The notes: a model not told the origin generated them from the sequence alone. Positions 25,458 to 34,718 are shown, counted from the first letter of the stretch. The stretch is DNA of 58,318 nucleotides from Cyclobacteriaceae bacterium (GCA_021648745.1 JAKISE010000009.1:1-58318); one strand, 5' to 3'. Numbers and translations are program-made.

Positions 25458-28373
25458 TTACTTACGAAACATTTCATCAAATGTTAACGATAAATAATAA
25501 GTGCTTCCAATAGCAGGAGCACCATACGCTTGTACAAATTCTGTACCTAATATATTATTAGCACCTAGTTTAACAACAGACCTCATTCCAGTAATGTTAT
25601 AACTAACTTGCATATCTAAAGATGAAAATGCTGCTACAGGGCCATTACCGAAGGTTCCTGTCCAGTCGTATTTATCAGACCATCTATAAGAAGCGCTAAA
25701 CCCAAAATTGTCAAACACTTCGCGATTGCTAAACTGGATATTATACCTGTTTTTTGGTGTGTTAAAACCAGGGATGTTATCTGGGTTCGATTGTGTATCT
25801 AAGCTAAAATCAGCATAATTATAACTACCACCCAAATCGTAGCCTCCAGGTAATAAGTAGTTTAAACCAATGCCAAAACCACTAGAAGTTACAGGGTCTG
25901 CTATATTAGTGTATAATTGGTAAGCTTCAGTTTCACCTAAAGATGCCATTCCTAGAAATGCCTGAGCACCAGTAAATGTTGTTAGGTCATTTACGTCTCC
26001 GGCAGCATCTGGTATTACAACTACTGTGTTAATTAGTTGAAAATTAGTGTATTCGCTCCTATAGAAATTTACATCTATCATAAATTTATTATTAAACACA
26101 CCTTTGTAGCCAAGCTCTATTGAGGTTACTTGTTCGGGTTCTATTAGTTTGTTCTCTGCTACAATCAACTCATCAGCATGTGCCGCCAAAGCCATTGCCT
26201 GTGCAGTAGGTAAATCTGGAGCCCCATTCACAAATGCCTCGGTTACATAGCCAGGAAAAGCAGCACCAAAGGCAGCAGCAGACGATGCCGTATAGGCATT
26301 ATCATACAAAGTTGATCCTGATATTCCGCCAAAGTTTGTTGTTTTTGAATACATATCAAGATTTTTTTGTGTTCCTCCTACCAAGGTTGCAGGGCCTAAA
26401 TCCAACGCAATAAATTGCGATTGCGTATCAGGGTTTCTAAAACCTGTTTGATACGATGCCCTTATGTTATGCTTTCTGTCAGAATCAACAGACATTACTG
26501 CAAATGCACGAGGAGAAATCTGGCCATCAAAGTTTTCGTTTTTATCGTAACGTATCGAAGCACCTAGTTTTAAACGATCATTGGCAACTCTTTTCGAAGC
26601 CTGTGCATATCCACCGTATTCGTTAATTGAAATAGGGCCATTACCACCATCTTCTACTGGTCTGTCATTAAAAATGGTGCCAAACGAGTTTAAATTATAT
26701 TGTCTAAAGTGCGCACCAACTACTAAATCTAGAAACGAGATTTGATTTTTAAAATTAAAACTACCTTCGGCATGGTACATTTTAGACTCATCTAAAAACT
26801 TAGCACCCGTTGCCAAATCGGCTAATTCAGTAACTCTTTTTTTCTCGTCCTCAAATGCTTGGGTGCCTGGGACTAAACGCCCTGTATCAGCAACGCCTCT
26901 AGCAGCATCGTGAACGGCTTGTTTTTGTGCATCTGTTGGTAGGTTGCCTGTTCCAAGAATGCCGGCTATACCGGTAACGTAGGCTCCAGCGTATTGCGCA
27001 AACCAATCTGTATCCGCTTTCCAACCTCTATTAATGTTCCAAGCAGCAAAACGTGAATCATAGGAGTCGCCCGCATTTTCGAACGTGCCATAAGCTCTAA
27101 CAAAAAAGTTATCGCCTCTAAGCTCAATTTTATGCTGTTGTAAGCTTAAATTATTAAGCGAATAGCGGCTAAAACCTTGGTAAATGGCAGTGCCTTTTCC
27201 AAATCGGTAGTCGTAAGACAACTCCATTTTGTCCGATAGCCTATAGTTTAGCCCAACAGAACCTTTAATACTTTCTGTATTATAATCAATCAGGTCAACT
27301 TCTTGATACCCTGTACGTGCTATTTTTTCTGCACCAAAAGTTCCTGGAGGTGCATTTATTCCAAAATCAGAAGCTATTGCATCAAAATTTAGGGTGGTTG
27401 CAACTGCGTCTCCATAGATATTAATCCCATTATAATTGGTATTAAACTGTCCTGGCTCTTCTTCTGCATGCTGAGAGTAATCAGCAGCCCACCAATCTTG
27501 TGCGGTTAGGTAAGAAAAATTAACTTTAAAGGCAAATTTATTATTAAATGCTTTTGCATACCTAAGGTTAAAATCGTAATAACCATTTGTTCCAGCGGCT
27601 TCTTGTTGAGTAACACCTGCTTTGGCGCTAACACTGAGACCTTGGTAATCAAATGGGTTTTTACTGTTCATTAGTAAAATGCCGTTAAAAGCATTTGGGC
27701 CGTATAATGCAGAAGCTGCCCCTGGAACCAATTCAACACTTTCAATATCTAACTCTCCAATACCAACCATATTTCCCATCGGGAAATTAAGCCCGGGAGC
27801 AGAATTATCCATTCCATCTATTAATTGTACAAAACGAGTATTGGCCATTGTAGCAAACCCCCTCGTGTTAATAGACTTAAATGTCATGCTCGAAGCCGTC
27901 ATTTGTACACCTTTTAAGTTGGCAATACCATCGTAAAAAGTGGCAGAGGCCGTGTTTTTAATGGCATTAATTCCCATTTTCTCAACTGTAACAGGCGATT
28001 CCAAAATAGATTCTTCCATCCTAGATGCAGAAACAACTACTTCTTGTCCTAAAAGAGCTTGCTCATCCATCTTAATGTCCATTCCTTTGGTATTTGCATC
28101 AGTAATTTCAATTTCTTGCGAAGCATACCCAATCATAGAAACAATAAGGGTTAAAGGAGGAGCTGATCTTACATCTAGAGAGTAATTTCCATCAATGTCG
28201 GCAACTGTTCCTATAACTTGTCCTTTTACAAGAATGTTAGCTCCAACCATTGGGTCACCGTTATTATCGGTGATTTTTCCATCAACATGTGTGGTCGATT
28301 GCGCCATTAGCCCAATGCTAAAGGCAATGAAGAAGGCACTGAGGGTAACCTTTCTTAGTAATAGTTTTTTCAT
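25458..28373 (-). CDS. TonB-dependent outer-membrane receptor
   Basis: A 971-residue receptor. The signal peptide ends at GLMAQ (about 25). A carboxypeptidase-regulatory-like domain follows at about 28-110 (VDGKITDNNGDPMVGANILV, YSLDV, MIGYASQEIEI). The plug domain (about 120-235) has VVVSASRMEESILESPVTV as TonB-box-like start and IESVELVPGAASALYGPNAF. A beta barrel then runs to the C-terminal YYLSLTFDEMFRK. It takes up an unknown ligand with TonB energy. There is no SusD gene next door, so it is not an obvious glycan PUL receptor. It is monocistronic, with a strong terminator after it. Confidence 0.9.
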   Translation of the reverse strand: MKKLLLRKVTLSAFFIAFSIGLMAQSTTHVDGKITDNNGDPMVGANILVKGQVIGTVADIDGNYSLDVRSAPPLTLIVSMIGYASQEIEITDANTKGMDIKMDEQALLGQEVVVSASRMEESILESPVTVEKMGINAIKNTASATFYDGIANLKGVQMTASSMTFKSINTRGFATMANTRFVQLIDGMDNSAPGLNFPMGNMVGIGELDIESVELVPGAASALYGPNAFNGILLMNSKNPFDYQGLSVSAKAGVTQQEAAGTNGYYDFNLRYAKAFNNKFAFKVNFSYLTAQDWWAADYSQHAEEEPGQFNTNYNGINIYGDAVATTLNFDAIASDFGINAPPGTFGAEKIARTGYQEVDLIDYNTESIKGSVGLNYRLSDKMELSYDYRFGKGTAIYQGFSRYSLNNLSLQQHKIELRGDNFFVRAYGTFENAGDSYDSRFAAWNINRGWKADTDWFAQYAGAYVTGIAGILGTGNLPTDAQKQAVHDAARGVADTGRLVPGTQAFEDEKKRVTELADLATGAKFLDESKMYHAEGSFNFKNQISFLDLVVGAHFRQYNLNSFGTIFNDRPVEDGGNGPISINEYGGYAQASKRVANDRLKLGASIRYDKNENFDGQISPRAFAVMSVDSDRKHNIRASYQTGFRNPDTQSQFIALDLGPATLVGGTQKNLDMYSKTTNFGGISGSTLYDNAYTASSAAAFGAAFPGYVTEAFVNGAPDLPTAQAMALAAHADELIVAENKLIEPEQVTSIELGYKGVFNNKFMIDVNFYRSEYTNFQLINTVVVIPDAAGDVNDLTTFTGAQAFLGMASLGETEAYQLYTNIADPVTSSGFGIGLNYLLPGGYDLGGSYNYADFSLDTQSNPDNIPGFNTPKNRYNIQFSNREVFDNFGFSASYRWSDKYDWTGTFGNGPVAAFSSLDMQVSYNITGMRSVVKLGANNILGTEFVQAYGAPAIGSTYYLSLTFDEMFRK

Positions 28374-28574
28374 ATTTAATCTTTAATTTGGTTAAAATTA
28401 TAGTTTATTTAGTTTAAACCTACGTAAAAATTTACGCTATGAAAAATAATAGATGCAATTTTTAATCAAACTAACGGGTTGTTGAGTGCAAATAATTGGT
28501 GTTAAGTAATTGAAAAGTAGACATAGAGAAGCACCAAAATAGATGCGGTGATAAACCTAGGTGTCGAACTATAT

Positions 28575-28838
28575 ACCTGAGTTCGGGATAAGGAATGCTG
28601 TCAGCTTTAATCGAAACTTTCATAAACAACTTAGATTTTTGTAGGACTAACGGGTTAATTCAAGAAAATATAAGGAGGTTTAGGGAAGTTTCGTTAAAGC
28701 CCAAAGGGAAAATATCTAGCAGGCAATCTTTTGAATATAAAAATCTTGAAATAATCCATTATATCTTTGCTTTTTATATTAAAGAGCTCACCTATCTATT
28801 TTATTTTCTGGCAGCTATTCCTTATCCCGAACTCAGGT
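28575..28838. mobile_element. Miniature inverted-repeat element, copy B
   Basis: 264 bp. The ends are ACCTGAGTTCGGGATAAGG and CCTTATCCCGAACTCAGGT, perfect inverted repeats. It is flanked by TATAT direct repeats (28570-28574 and 28839-28843). Hairpin 1: GCTTTAATCGAAACTTTC (28604-28621) with GAAGTTTCGTTAAAGC (28685-28700). Hairpin 2: AATATAAAAA (28734-28743) with TTTTTATATT (28771-28780). It lies between the TonB receptor promoter region and the PNP 3' end. The rest of the gap 28374-28879 shows no gene. Confidence 0.87.
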
Positions 28839-28879
28839 TATATGGGTAATGTACTTAGATTTTAGACCAGTACTAAAAA

Positions 28880-29686
28880 TTATGAATCCAACATGTTGCT
28901 CATTAATTCTGTTAAAAATGGTTCTGCTTTGGCAGCTGCAGCCAATATTTTTTCAATCTTCACTTCTTCAATTGCCTCAGGGTAACAAAGGTCGGTTATT
29001 ACTGAAACGGCAAAGCAAGGAAGATCCATATGGCGAGCCACAATTACTTCGGGCACCGTGCTCATACCTACGGCATCGGCTCCAATAATGCTTAAATATT
29101 TATACTCGGCAGGAGTTTCTAAATTTGGGCCGGGCACCACTGCATATACACCTTGGTGTACATTGCAATCCATTTTAGAAGCTATTTCAAGTCCTTTTTC
29201 TATTAATTGGCGGCTATAGGGTTGGCTCATATCCGGAAAACGAGGCCCTAGCTCATCGTAATTAGCACCTGTTAATGGGTTGGCAGGTTGCAGGTTAACA
29301 TGATCATTCAAGATCATTAAATCTGCAATGCCATAGGTAGGATTTAGCCCACCAGCGGCATTGGAAACAAATAGTTGTTTTATGCCAAGTAACTTCATTA
29401 CCCTTACAGGAAAAGTTACTTGCTTTAAGGAATAACCTTCGTAATAATGAAATCGGCCTTGCATTACCACTACCTTTTTTCCGTTCAACTTACCTAATAA
29501 CAATTTGCCATGATGACTTTCTACAGTAGAAACAGGAAAATGAGGAATATCATCATAATCAATTTCTTTTTCAACTTCCATTAATTTCACGAGCCCACCG
29601 AGGCCAGTACCCAATATAATGCCTGTTTCGGGCTTAAAATCTAATTGTGCTTTTATATAGGCTGCAGCCTCTCTAATCTTTTCCAT
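28880..29686 (-). CDS. Purine nucleoside phosphorylase (trimeric, inosine/guanosine type)
   Basis: A 268-residue cytosolic salvage enzyme that splits inosine or guanosine with phosphate. Family residues: GIILGTGLGGL (about 18-28, phosphate loop), PHFPVSTVESHHGKLLLG (His of the SxxGH-like site), MQGRFHYYEGYS, VSNAAGGLNP, GVYAVVPGPNLETPAE and the base-binding GADAVGMSTVPEVIVARH. The length and these motifs match the 270-residue homotrimeric PNP family. It is monocistronic, with miniature element copy B 40 bp downstream. Confidence 0.92.
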   Translation of the reverse strand: MEKIREAAAYIKAQLDFKPETGIILGTGLGGLVKLMEVEKEIDYDDIPHFPVSTVESHHGKLLLGKLNGKKVVVMQGRFHYYEGYSLKQVTFPVRVMKLLGIKQLFVSNAAGGLNPTYGIADLMILNDHVNLQPANPLTGANYDELGPRFPDMSQPYSRQLIEKGLEIASKMDCNVHQGVYAVVPGPNLETPAEYKYLSIIGADAVGMSTVPEVIVARHMDLPCFAVSVITDLCYPEAIEEVKIEKILAAAAKAEPFLTELMSNMLDS

Positions 29687-29765
29687 TATTGATGTTAAAA
29701 GAATGTAATTATCGCAATTTTAAAGGGCATAAAGAAGAGCCTGTATTAAAAGAAAAAGAGCACGA

Positions 29766-29849
29766 TCATTCTGATTCCTTTTCGGGAGAAGAATCTCAAT
29801 AATTTTTAGCAAAAGGCAAAATGAAATTATTCACTTCGTTCAGAATGAC
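29766..29849. repeat. Palindromic repeat of the TCATTCTGA...TCAGAATGA type
   Basis: TCATTCTGA (29766-29774) and TCAGAATGA (29840-29848) are perfect inverse copies. GAAGAATCTC and TTCACTTCGTTCAGAATGAC lie within. The second block recalls a very common Bacteroidota intergenic repeat (recalled, not searched). It lies between two minus-strand genes (YceI and PNP). Confidence 0.55.
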
Positions 29850-29879
29850 GGGTTTCTTTTATACAAATTCTGTGCAAAT

Positions 29880-30476
29880 TTACTTCTTCCTATTTCCCTC
29901 AACTGTAATTTTAATTAGCACCTCTTCGCCAACTACAGCTGTAGCAGCCCAACTACCTGTTCCTACGCCATAATCATTACGGTTTATGGTTAGCCCACCT
30001 CTAATAGCAATAATATCAACGCCTTTTTTCATAGGGTGATCCCCTCTACCCAATACTTTGAATGGTACTTCAACCATTTTAGTTACATCTCTAATGCTTA
30101 AGTTGCCCTTGGCCACAAAACCTTCATCAGTTTTAGTAATTTCAGAGGAAGAAAATTTCATTTCTGGAAATTTAGCCACATCAAAAAAATCGCTTGATTG
30201 TAAGTGTTTATCTCTTTTTTCGCTATCAGTTTTAACGCTTGCTACTTGCACAGTAAAGTTTACCAAACTACCTGCTAAGTCAGCCTCATCAAAAATCAAT
30301 TCGCCTTTGTAATCATTAAAAAAGCCTTCAATAGGTGTGAAAAAATGATTTATTTCAAAACTTATTTTGGAATGATTGGTATCAATATTCCAAGTTGGGG
30401 CGTCAATTTTTAGTGCAAATGAAAATAATATTGCTACTAATGCTATTTGGGTGAATCTTAAAAATGTTTTGTTCAT
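29880..30476 (-). CDS. YceI family periplasmic protein
   Basis: A 198-residue secreted protein with signal peptide (cleavage near about 24, ALKIDA). The lipocalin-like YceI fold is shown by WNIDTNHSKISFEINHFF, GFFNDYKGELIFDEADL, the block DKHLQSSDFFDVAKFPEMKF (about 91-110), LSIRDVTKMVEVPF and AIRGGLTINRNDYGVG. The family binds long isoprenoid chains such as polyprenyl quinone precursors in a hydrophobic pocket. Its role here is not known. It is divergent from the FMN reductase gene with a 70-bp intergenic region. Confidence 0.9.
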   Translation of the reverse strand: MNKTFLRFTQIALVAILFSFALKIDAPTWNIDTNHSKISFEINHFFTPIEGFFNDYKGELIFDEADLAGSLVNFTVQVASVKTDSEKRDKHLQSSDFFDVAKFPEMKFSSSEITKTDEGFVAKGNLSIRDVTKMVEVPFKVLGRGDHPMKKGVDIIAIRGGLTINRNDYGVGTGSWAATAVVGEEVLIKITVEGNRKK

Positions 30477-30546
30477 AATGTAATCTGATTTTTGTTAAAC
30501 GTTTGTTTCTTTGTAAACCTTAAAGACATTTATTAAGTTCCAGAGT

Positions 30547-31080
30547 ATGACCGAAAAAGTTTACATTATATCAGGCACAAATCGCCAGCAAGCAGTATCG
30601 TTACAAGTTTCAAAAGTGTACCAACAAGAGTTTGAGGCACTTGGTGTTGACAGTGAGATTATTGATTTACAACAGTTGCCAGCTGATTACCTTTTTTCAG
30701 GTTTATACGAAAATGCTGGCAAAAATGAGCTTGTGAATGGATTTAGAGAAAAAATGAAAGTAGGCCATAAGTTCGTATTTGTTATTGCGGAGTATAATGG
30801 GTCTTTTCCTGGTGTACTAAAAGCTTTTATTGACGGATTGGAATTTCCAGATTCATTTATGAATAAAAAATGTGCCTTGGTAGGTTTATCTGCAGGTATT
30901 CAAGGAGCAGTTTTGGCTATGAGTCACTTTACGGACATTCTTAATTACTGTGGAGCTCATGTATTGGCGGAGAAACCAAAGTTGGCCAGTATTGGTGGGC
31001 ATATACAAGATGGTGAAATAACCAACGAGCGATATATGAAACATATTAAGAAGCAGGTTAAGCAGCTGATAGAATTTTAA
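30547..31080 (+). CDS. NADPH-dependent FMN reductase family protein
   Basis: A 177-residue flavodoxin-like protein: YIISGTNRQQAVS is the phosphate-binding loop for FMN (SGTNR, about 8-12), FVIAEYNGSFPGVLKAFID (about 79-97) is the conserved E-Y-N-G-S-x-P-x-x-L-K motif, and CALVGLSAGIQGAV the C-terminal nucleotide motif. Members reduce flavins, quinones, azo compounds or chromate with NAD(P)H; the substrate is not predictable. It converges with ruvC. Confidence 0.88.
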   Translation: MTEKVYIISGTNRQQAVSLQVSKVYQQEFEALGVDSEIIDLQQLPADYLFSGLYENAGKNELVNGFREKMKVGHKFVFVIAEYNGSFPGVLKAFIDGLEFPDSFMNKKCALVGLSAGIQGAVLAMSHFTDILNYCGAHVLAEKPKLASIGGHIQDGEITNERYMKHIKKQVKQLIEF

Positions 31081-31099
31081 AAGACTAAAGATTATTAGA

Positions 31100-31117
31100 T
31101 GCTAGATTTGTCTAGCA
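31100..31117. terminator. Small perfect hairpin between convergent genes
   Basis: TGCTAGA, TTTG loop, TCTAGCA: a perfect 7-bp stem in the 54-bp gap between the FMN reductase gene and ruvC. There is no clear T tract on either side, so terminator function is only suggested by position. Confidence 0.35.
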
Positions 31118-31134
31118 CCTTATGTCTAAATGTC

Positions 31135-31698
31135 TCAAGCCTTCTTTATCCTGCCCGGATTTTCAGTGATAAAGGCTTTCCAGCTAGTAGGGCCCTTCTT
31201 TTGTGCACCTCCTTGAAAATGATGGCAGATGGCTACGCCTAGTGCATCGGTTGCATCTAATAATTTGGGCGTTTCATTAAACTTTAATAGTTGTTTTAGC
31301 ATAGCAGCCACTTGCTCCTTACTGGCATTTCCATTGCCAGTTACAGCCATTTTTACTTTTTTAGGAGCATATTCAGTTATAGGAATATCTCGGTACAATG
31401 CTGCGGCCATCGCCACACCTTGAGCTCTACCTAGTTTAAGCATAGACTGCACGTTTTTGCCAAAAAATGGTGCTTCTAAGGCTACTTCATCGGGGTGATA
31501 CTCATCGATAATGGAAAGAACTCTCTCAAATATTTTCTTGAGTTTTAACTCATGAGTCACATATTTTTTCAAATGGATAACACCAAATTGCAATAAAGTT
31601 AATTTTTGGCCTGTTACTTTTATCAAACCATATCCCATTACATTTGTTCCTGGGTCTAACCCTAAAATTATTTGCTCTTTTATTATAGCTTTACCCAT
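31135..31698 (-). CDS. ruvC: Holliday junction resolvase RuvC
   Basis: A 187-residue RNase H-fold nuclease that cuts Holliday junctions with RuvAB. The four acidic catalytic residues are present: D15 in LGLDPGTNVMGYG, E75 in ALEAPFFGKN, and D148 and D151 in LLDATDALGVAICH. APKKVKMAVTGNGNASKEQV is the usual DNA-binding stretch. A short basic C-terminal tail (NPGRIKKA) extends it slightly beyond the E. coli length. Its ATG is 2 bp from the divergent GTG of the next gene. Confidence 0.94.
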   Translation of the reverse strand: MGKAIIKEQIILGLDPGTNVMGYGLIKVTGQKLTLLQFGVIHLKKYVTHELKLKKIFERVLSIIDEYHPDEVALEAPFFGKNVQSMLKLGRAQGVAMAAALYRDIPITEYAPKKVKMAVTGNGNASKEQVAAMLKQLLKFNETPKLLDATDALGVAICHHFQGGAQKKGPTSWKAFITENPGRIKKA

Positions 31699-31700
31699 CG

Positions 31701-32672
31701 GTGCAATTTAGTAGATATCTTACATATAGAAAAAATAGTTCCTTAATTCGTTTTTGGCCTTGGGTGTTAAAAATTGGATTTGCAGGAACCTCTTTTTATT
31801 ATGTTATGTCTAAATTATTGGAAGAAAAGCTTGTTTTAAGTGAAGTTGAAATTCTTTTTAAATCTTCTAATTTCTTACTGTTAATTTCATTGGTAGCCAT
31901 ATTGATGGTGCTAAACTGGCTTTTAGAAAGTAAAAAATGGCAGATATTAGCGAAGCAGTTTCAACCAATTTCTTTAGTACATGCCTTTAAAGCAATTTTA
32001 ACAGGAGTGTCTCTAGATGCTGTTTTACCGTTTGGAGCTGGTGCTATAGGTAGTAAAGTACTAAGTCTAAACGGCAGTGGCAGACAAAAATTAATTGGAC
32101 CTGTTATTATAGCTCAAGGTATTCAATCGTTTTTTACCATAGCGTTTGGTGTAATAGGAATTGCTCAGTTGGCAAAAATGACAAATGTATTATCACTTTA
32201 TAGTGGTGTACAAGTTTCGATTCTGATACTAGTATTAACTGGTTTATTAACTTTAGGTATGTCAAAACTGCTTCCTGAAAAAAGGGCTTATTATGTAGAA
32301 GCCATTAAAGAGGTTTCCAAAACTGTGTGGATTAATATAGTAGTACTTTCATTTTTTAGGTATGTTATTTTTTTAGTTCAGCTACTACTAATTGCTACTT
32401 ATTTGGCTCCTGAAATACCTATATTAGTTTTGGTGGGCTGCATTACTTGGATGTTTTTTGCGAAAACCATTGTGCCAAAGCCGGGTCATTTAGGAGCGGT
32501 TGGAATTCGAGGGGCTTCTGTGGTATTCTTTTTAGGGTTAGCAAGCTATAGTGCTTCGGGTGTGGTTTTAGCTACCTTAATTTTATGGGTTATCAATCTG
32601 GCCATTCCATCACTTTTGGGGTCGTTTTTTATTAAAAACCTCTCTCTTAATCCTGAAGTGTCCAATGATTGA
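31701..32672 (+). CDS. Polytopic membrane protein of the LPG-synthase transmembrane / UPF0104 type
   Basis: A 323-residue integral membrane protein with about eight hydrophobic helices. Features of the lysylphosphatidylglycerol-synthase TM region family are ILMVLNWLLESKKWQIL, KAILTGVSLDAVLPFGAGAIGSK (about 94-116, the G-rich loop), and FAKTIVPKPGHLGAVGIRGASVVFFLG (about 258-284, the P-x-P-G-x-x-G loop). Such stand-alone domains often neighbour glycosyltransferases and are thought to act in lipid or lipid-carrier flipping. The GTG start at 31701 is the first in frame. It overlaps the next glycosyltransferase by 8 bp. Confidence 0.72.
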   Translation: MQFSRYLTYRKNSSLIRFWPWVLKIGFAGTSFYYVMSKLLEEKLVLSEVEILFKSSNFLLLISLVAILMVLNWLLESKKWQILAKQFQPISLVHAFKAILTGVSLDAVLPFGAGAIGSKVLSLNGSGRQKLIGPVIIAQGIQSFFTIAFGVIGIAQLAKMTNVLSLYSGVQVSILILVLTGLLTLGMSKLLPEKRAYYVEAIKEVSKTVWINIVVLSFFRYVIFLVQLLLIATYLAPEIPILVLVGCITWMFFAKTIVPKPGHLGAVGIRGASVVFFLGLASYSASGVVLATLILWVINLAIPSLLGSFFIKNLSLNPEVSND

Positions 32673-33768
32673 GTGGGGATTCATCATCTTAATAATTAGC
32701 TATTGCCTATTTATCGTTTATTTATGGATGGGCTGGGAACGGATTCCTGTTTCTCAGGATGAAGATTATAAGCCTTCCGTAGCGGTTATTATTCCTGTAC
32801 GAAATGAGGAGGCTAATATTCAATTATTGCTTGAGGAGTTGAATGCTCAAACCTATCGAGGTGAGCTTGAAATACTTATTATTGATGATCATTCGGAGGA
32901 TGGCACAAGAGATTTAGTGGAGGAATATATCACAGGTAAGCCGAGCTTTAAATTAATTTCTCTACAAGATGCTTTTGGAAAGAAGAATGGGCTCACAAAA
33001 GGAGTTATAAGCACTAAAGCTGACATAATATTGACCATGGATGGGGATTGCCAAGCTCCCAAAACTTGGGTGGAGGTTATGGTTCAATCCTTTCAAAAGA
33101 AAATTCAGTTTATAAGTGGCCCAGTAGCTTTTATGAATGAGCAAGTCCTTTTTAATCAGATGCAGTCAATAGAATTTGCATCGCTTATTGGCAGCGGGGC
33201 TGCTCTTATTGGTTGGGGCAAGCCATTAATGGCCAATGGTGCAAATATGGGGTTTCGTAAATCTGCTTTTGATGCAGTTAACGGATTTGAAGGTAACCAA
33301 GAAACTGCCTCAGGAGATGATGTGTTTTTACTGCATAAAATTGCTAAAAAATTTCCAGAAAGCATAGCTTTTGTGAAGCAAGAAGGGGCACTTATTAAAA
33401 CGAAATCGCAACCCACTATTAACTCATTTGTGCACCAACGAATTCGGTGGGCAAGCAAATGGAAGGTCTACACCGATTTATTTACCAAAACTACAGCGGT
33501 CTTCGTTTTCGCACTATCGCTGAGTATAATAATATTTCCATTTCTGGTCAAATTCGATTCATCAGCTTTGTTTTTATGGGCCAATTTAGTGGTGATGAAG
33601 GCGTTTTTCGATTTCTTTTTTATTCGTCAAATTGCCCGGTTTATGGATGAAAAGATAGAATTGATTCCGTTTATGGCACTTCAAATCCTTTATCCCTTTT
33701 ATGTGGTTCTCACTGCTTTATTTTCTTTTCGAAAATCGTATGTTTGGAAAGGAAGAAACGTGAGTTAA
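32665..33768 (+). CDS. Membrane-bound family 2 glycosyltransferase
   Basis: A 367-residue GT2 enzyme with an N-terminal helix (about 4-24) and a cytosolic GT-A domain: VAVIIPVRNEEANI, IIDDHSEDGT, ADIILTMDGDCQAPKTW (DxD-type metal site), SGDDVFLLHKI and QRIRWASKW (QxxRW). These place it among processive-type GT2 enzymes. Two to three C-terminal helices follow. Donor and acceptor are unknown. It overlaps the LPG-synthase-like gene by 8 bp, so the pair probably acts on one membrane lipid or glycolipid. It converges with hepT (10-bp gap). Confidence 0.85.
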   Translation: MIEWGFIILIISYCLFIVYLWMGWERIPVSQDEDYKPSVAVIIPVRNEEANIQLLLEELNAQTYRGELEILIIDDHSEDGTRDLVEEYITGKPSFKLISLQDAFGKKNGLTKGVISTKADIILTMDGDCQAPKTWVEVMVQSFQKKIQFISGPVAFMNEQVLFNQMQSIEFASLIGSGAALIGWGKPLMANGANMGFRKSAFDAVNGFEGNQETASGDDVFLLHKIAKKFPESIAFVKQEGALIKTKSQPTINSFVHQRIRWASKWKVYTDLFTKTTAVFVFALSLSIIIFPFLVKFDSSALFLWANLVVMKAFFDFFFIRQIARFMDEKIELIPFMALQILYPFYVVLTALFSFRKSYVWKGRNVS

Positions 33769-33778
33769 GAAAATTGAG

Positions 33779-34120
33779 TTATTCTTTACTCAATATCTTT
33801 TCAATTTGATTTTTGAGATTGGGAATTTTGTTCATGATTACGTCCCAAACAATGGAGTAGTTAATTCCAAAATAGTCGTGGATTAACTTATCTCTCATTC
33901 CAGCCATGTTTTTCCACTCGATTTCTGACCATTTAAGCTTAACATCAACAGGTATTTTCTTGGTGGCTTCACCAATTATTTCCAAACTCCGAACAACAGC
34001 TCGCTTAAGAGTTTCATCATTTATTAAATCTTTTTTTGAGGAATCAGAAGGGAAAGATGTAAGAATGAAATCACACTCATCGAGAATATGCTTTAGCAAT
34101 TCGACATAAATCTTAGGCAT
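33779..34120 (-). CDS. hepT: HEPN toxin HepT (type VII toxin-antitoxin)
   Basis: A 113-residue all-helical DUF86/HEPN protein. The catalytic RX4-6H motif of HEPN RNases appears as R-D-K-L-I-H in GMRDKLIHDYFGINYSIVW, with a Tyr two residues after the His, the residue that the MNT partner adenylylates in characterised pairs. LKRAVVRSLEIIGEATKKIP is the usual first core helix. It is second in a two-gene minus-strand operon, overlapping mntA by 8 bp. Confidence 0.88.
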   Translation of the reverse strand: MPKIYVELLKHILDECDFILTSFPSDSSKKDLINDETLKRAVVRSLEIIGEATKKIPVDVKLKWSEIEWKNMAGMRDKLIHDYFGINYSIVWDVIMNKIPNLKNQIEKILSKE

Positions 34121-34424
34121 ATTCGGTTTCTTTTAAAATATAGGAACCTATATGTTTACTGAGCCCGTTTTTTGTAACAATGTCAACCTTGTTGTTTTTG
34201 AAACTTTTTTCTAGCACATCGTAAATTGACATTAGGTTATCAAACGTTTCTTCGGAAGATTTAAAATCGACTAAAATGTCGATATCGCTATCACTTTTTT
34301 GATTATTACCAACAAAAGACCCAAACAACCCAATATTATTTACACCATAGGTAGCAAGAAGACTTTTTTTTGTCTTTAACACTTCTAATATGGTATTTTT
34401 GGTGAGCATCTTCTTTTTATTCAA
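34113..34424 (-). CDS. mntA: MNT-domain nucleotidyltransferase antitoxin MntA
   Basis: A 103-residue minimal nucleotidyltransferase. The active site GLFGSFVGNN then SDSDIDILVDF (GSF...SDxDxD) is intact, so it should be able to adenylylate its HEPN partner and neutralise it. MNT/HEPN pairs act in phage defence or plasmid and genomic-island stability. The start is the first ATG (MNKKKM) or ATG six residues on. The pair lies on the opposite strand inside an otherwise plus-strand cluster, which suggests an insertion. Confidence 0.88.
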   Translation of the reverse strand: MNKKKMLTKNTILEVLKTKKSLLATYGVNNIGLFGSFVGNNQKSDSDIDILVDFKSSEETFDNLMSIYDVLEKSFKNNKVDIVTKNGLSKHIGSYILKETEYA

Positions 34425-34463
34425 ATTTACATACTTTTTAGTAGTGTTGCTAACATTCTATTA

Positions 34464-34718
34464 ATGACTAATCAAGAATACGATATACTAGATGAGCTCT
34501 ATTTTTTAACAAGCTTTCAATTCTTGCAAGAAAATGTGGGTGCTAAATCATCTGAACTTGAGCAAATTCTATGGGAACTGATTGTTAAAGACTGGGTGCT
34601 TTGCCACCAGGATGGAGATATAGAAATTACACCAACAAAAGTCAAATTTGAATCTGAATTTGGCAATTATCATTATCTTGCATCCAAGAAAGGACTGTTA
34701 GCTCATAATGCCAGATAA
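34464..34718 (+). CDS. Small conserved-looking hypothetical protein
   Basis: An 84-residue soluble acidic protein with no signal or membrane segment. It looks mainly helical (DELYFLTSFQFLQENV, ELEQILWELIVKDWVLC) with a short strand-rich end (GDIEITPTKV). I do not recognise the family; the pattern is compatible with a small winged-helix-like or partner-binding domain. The 3' end overlaps the SpoIIE phosphatase gene by 11 bp, so it is probably co-translated and may be a regulator of that phosphatase. This is an inference from context. Confidence 0.6.
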   Translation: MTNQEYDILDELYFLTSFQFLQENVGAKSSELEQILWELIVKDWVLCHQDGDIEITPTKVKFESEFGNYHYLASKKGLLAHNAR

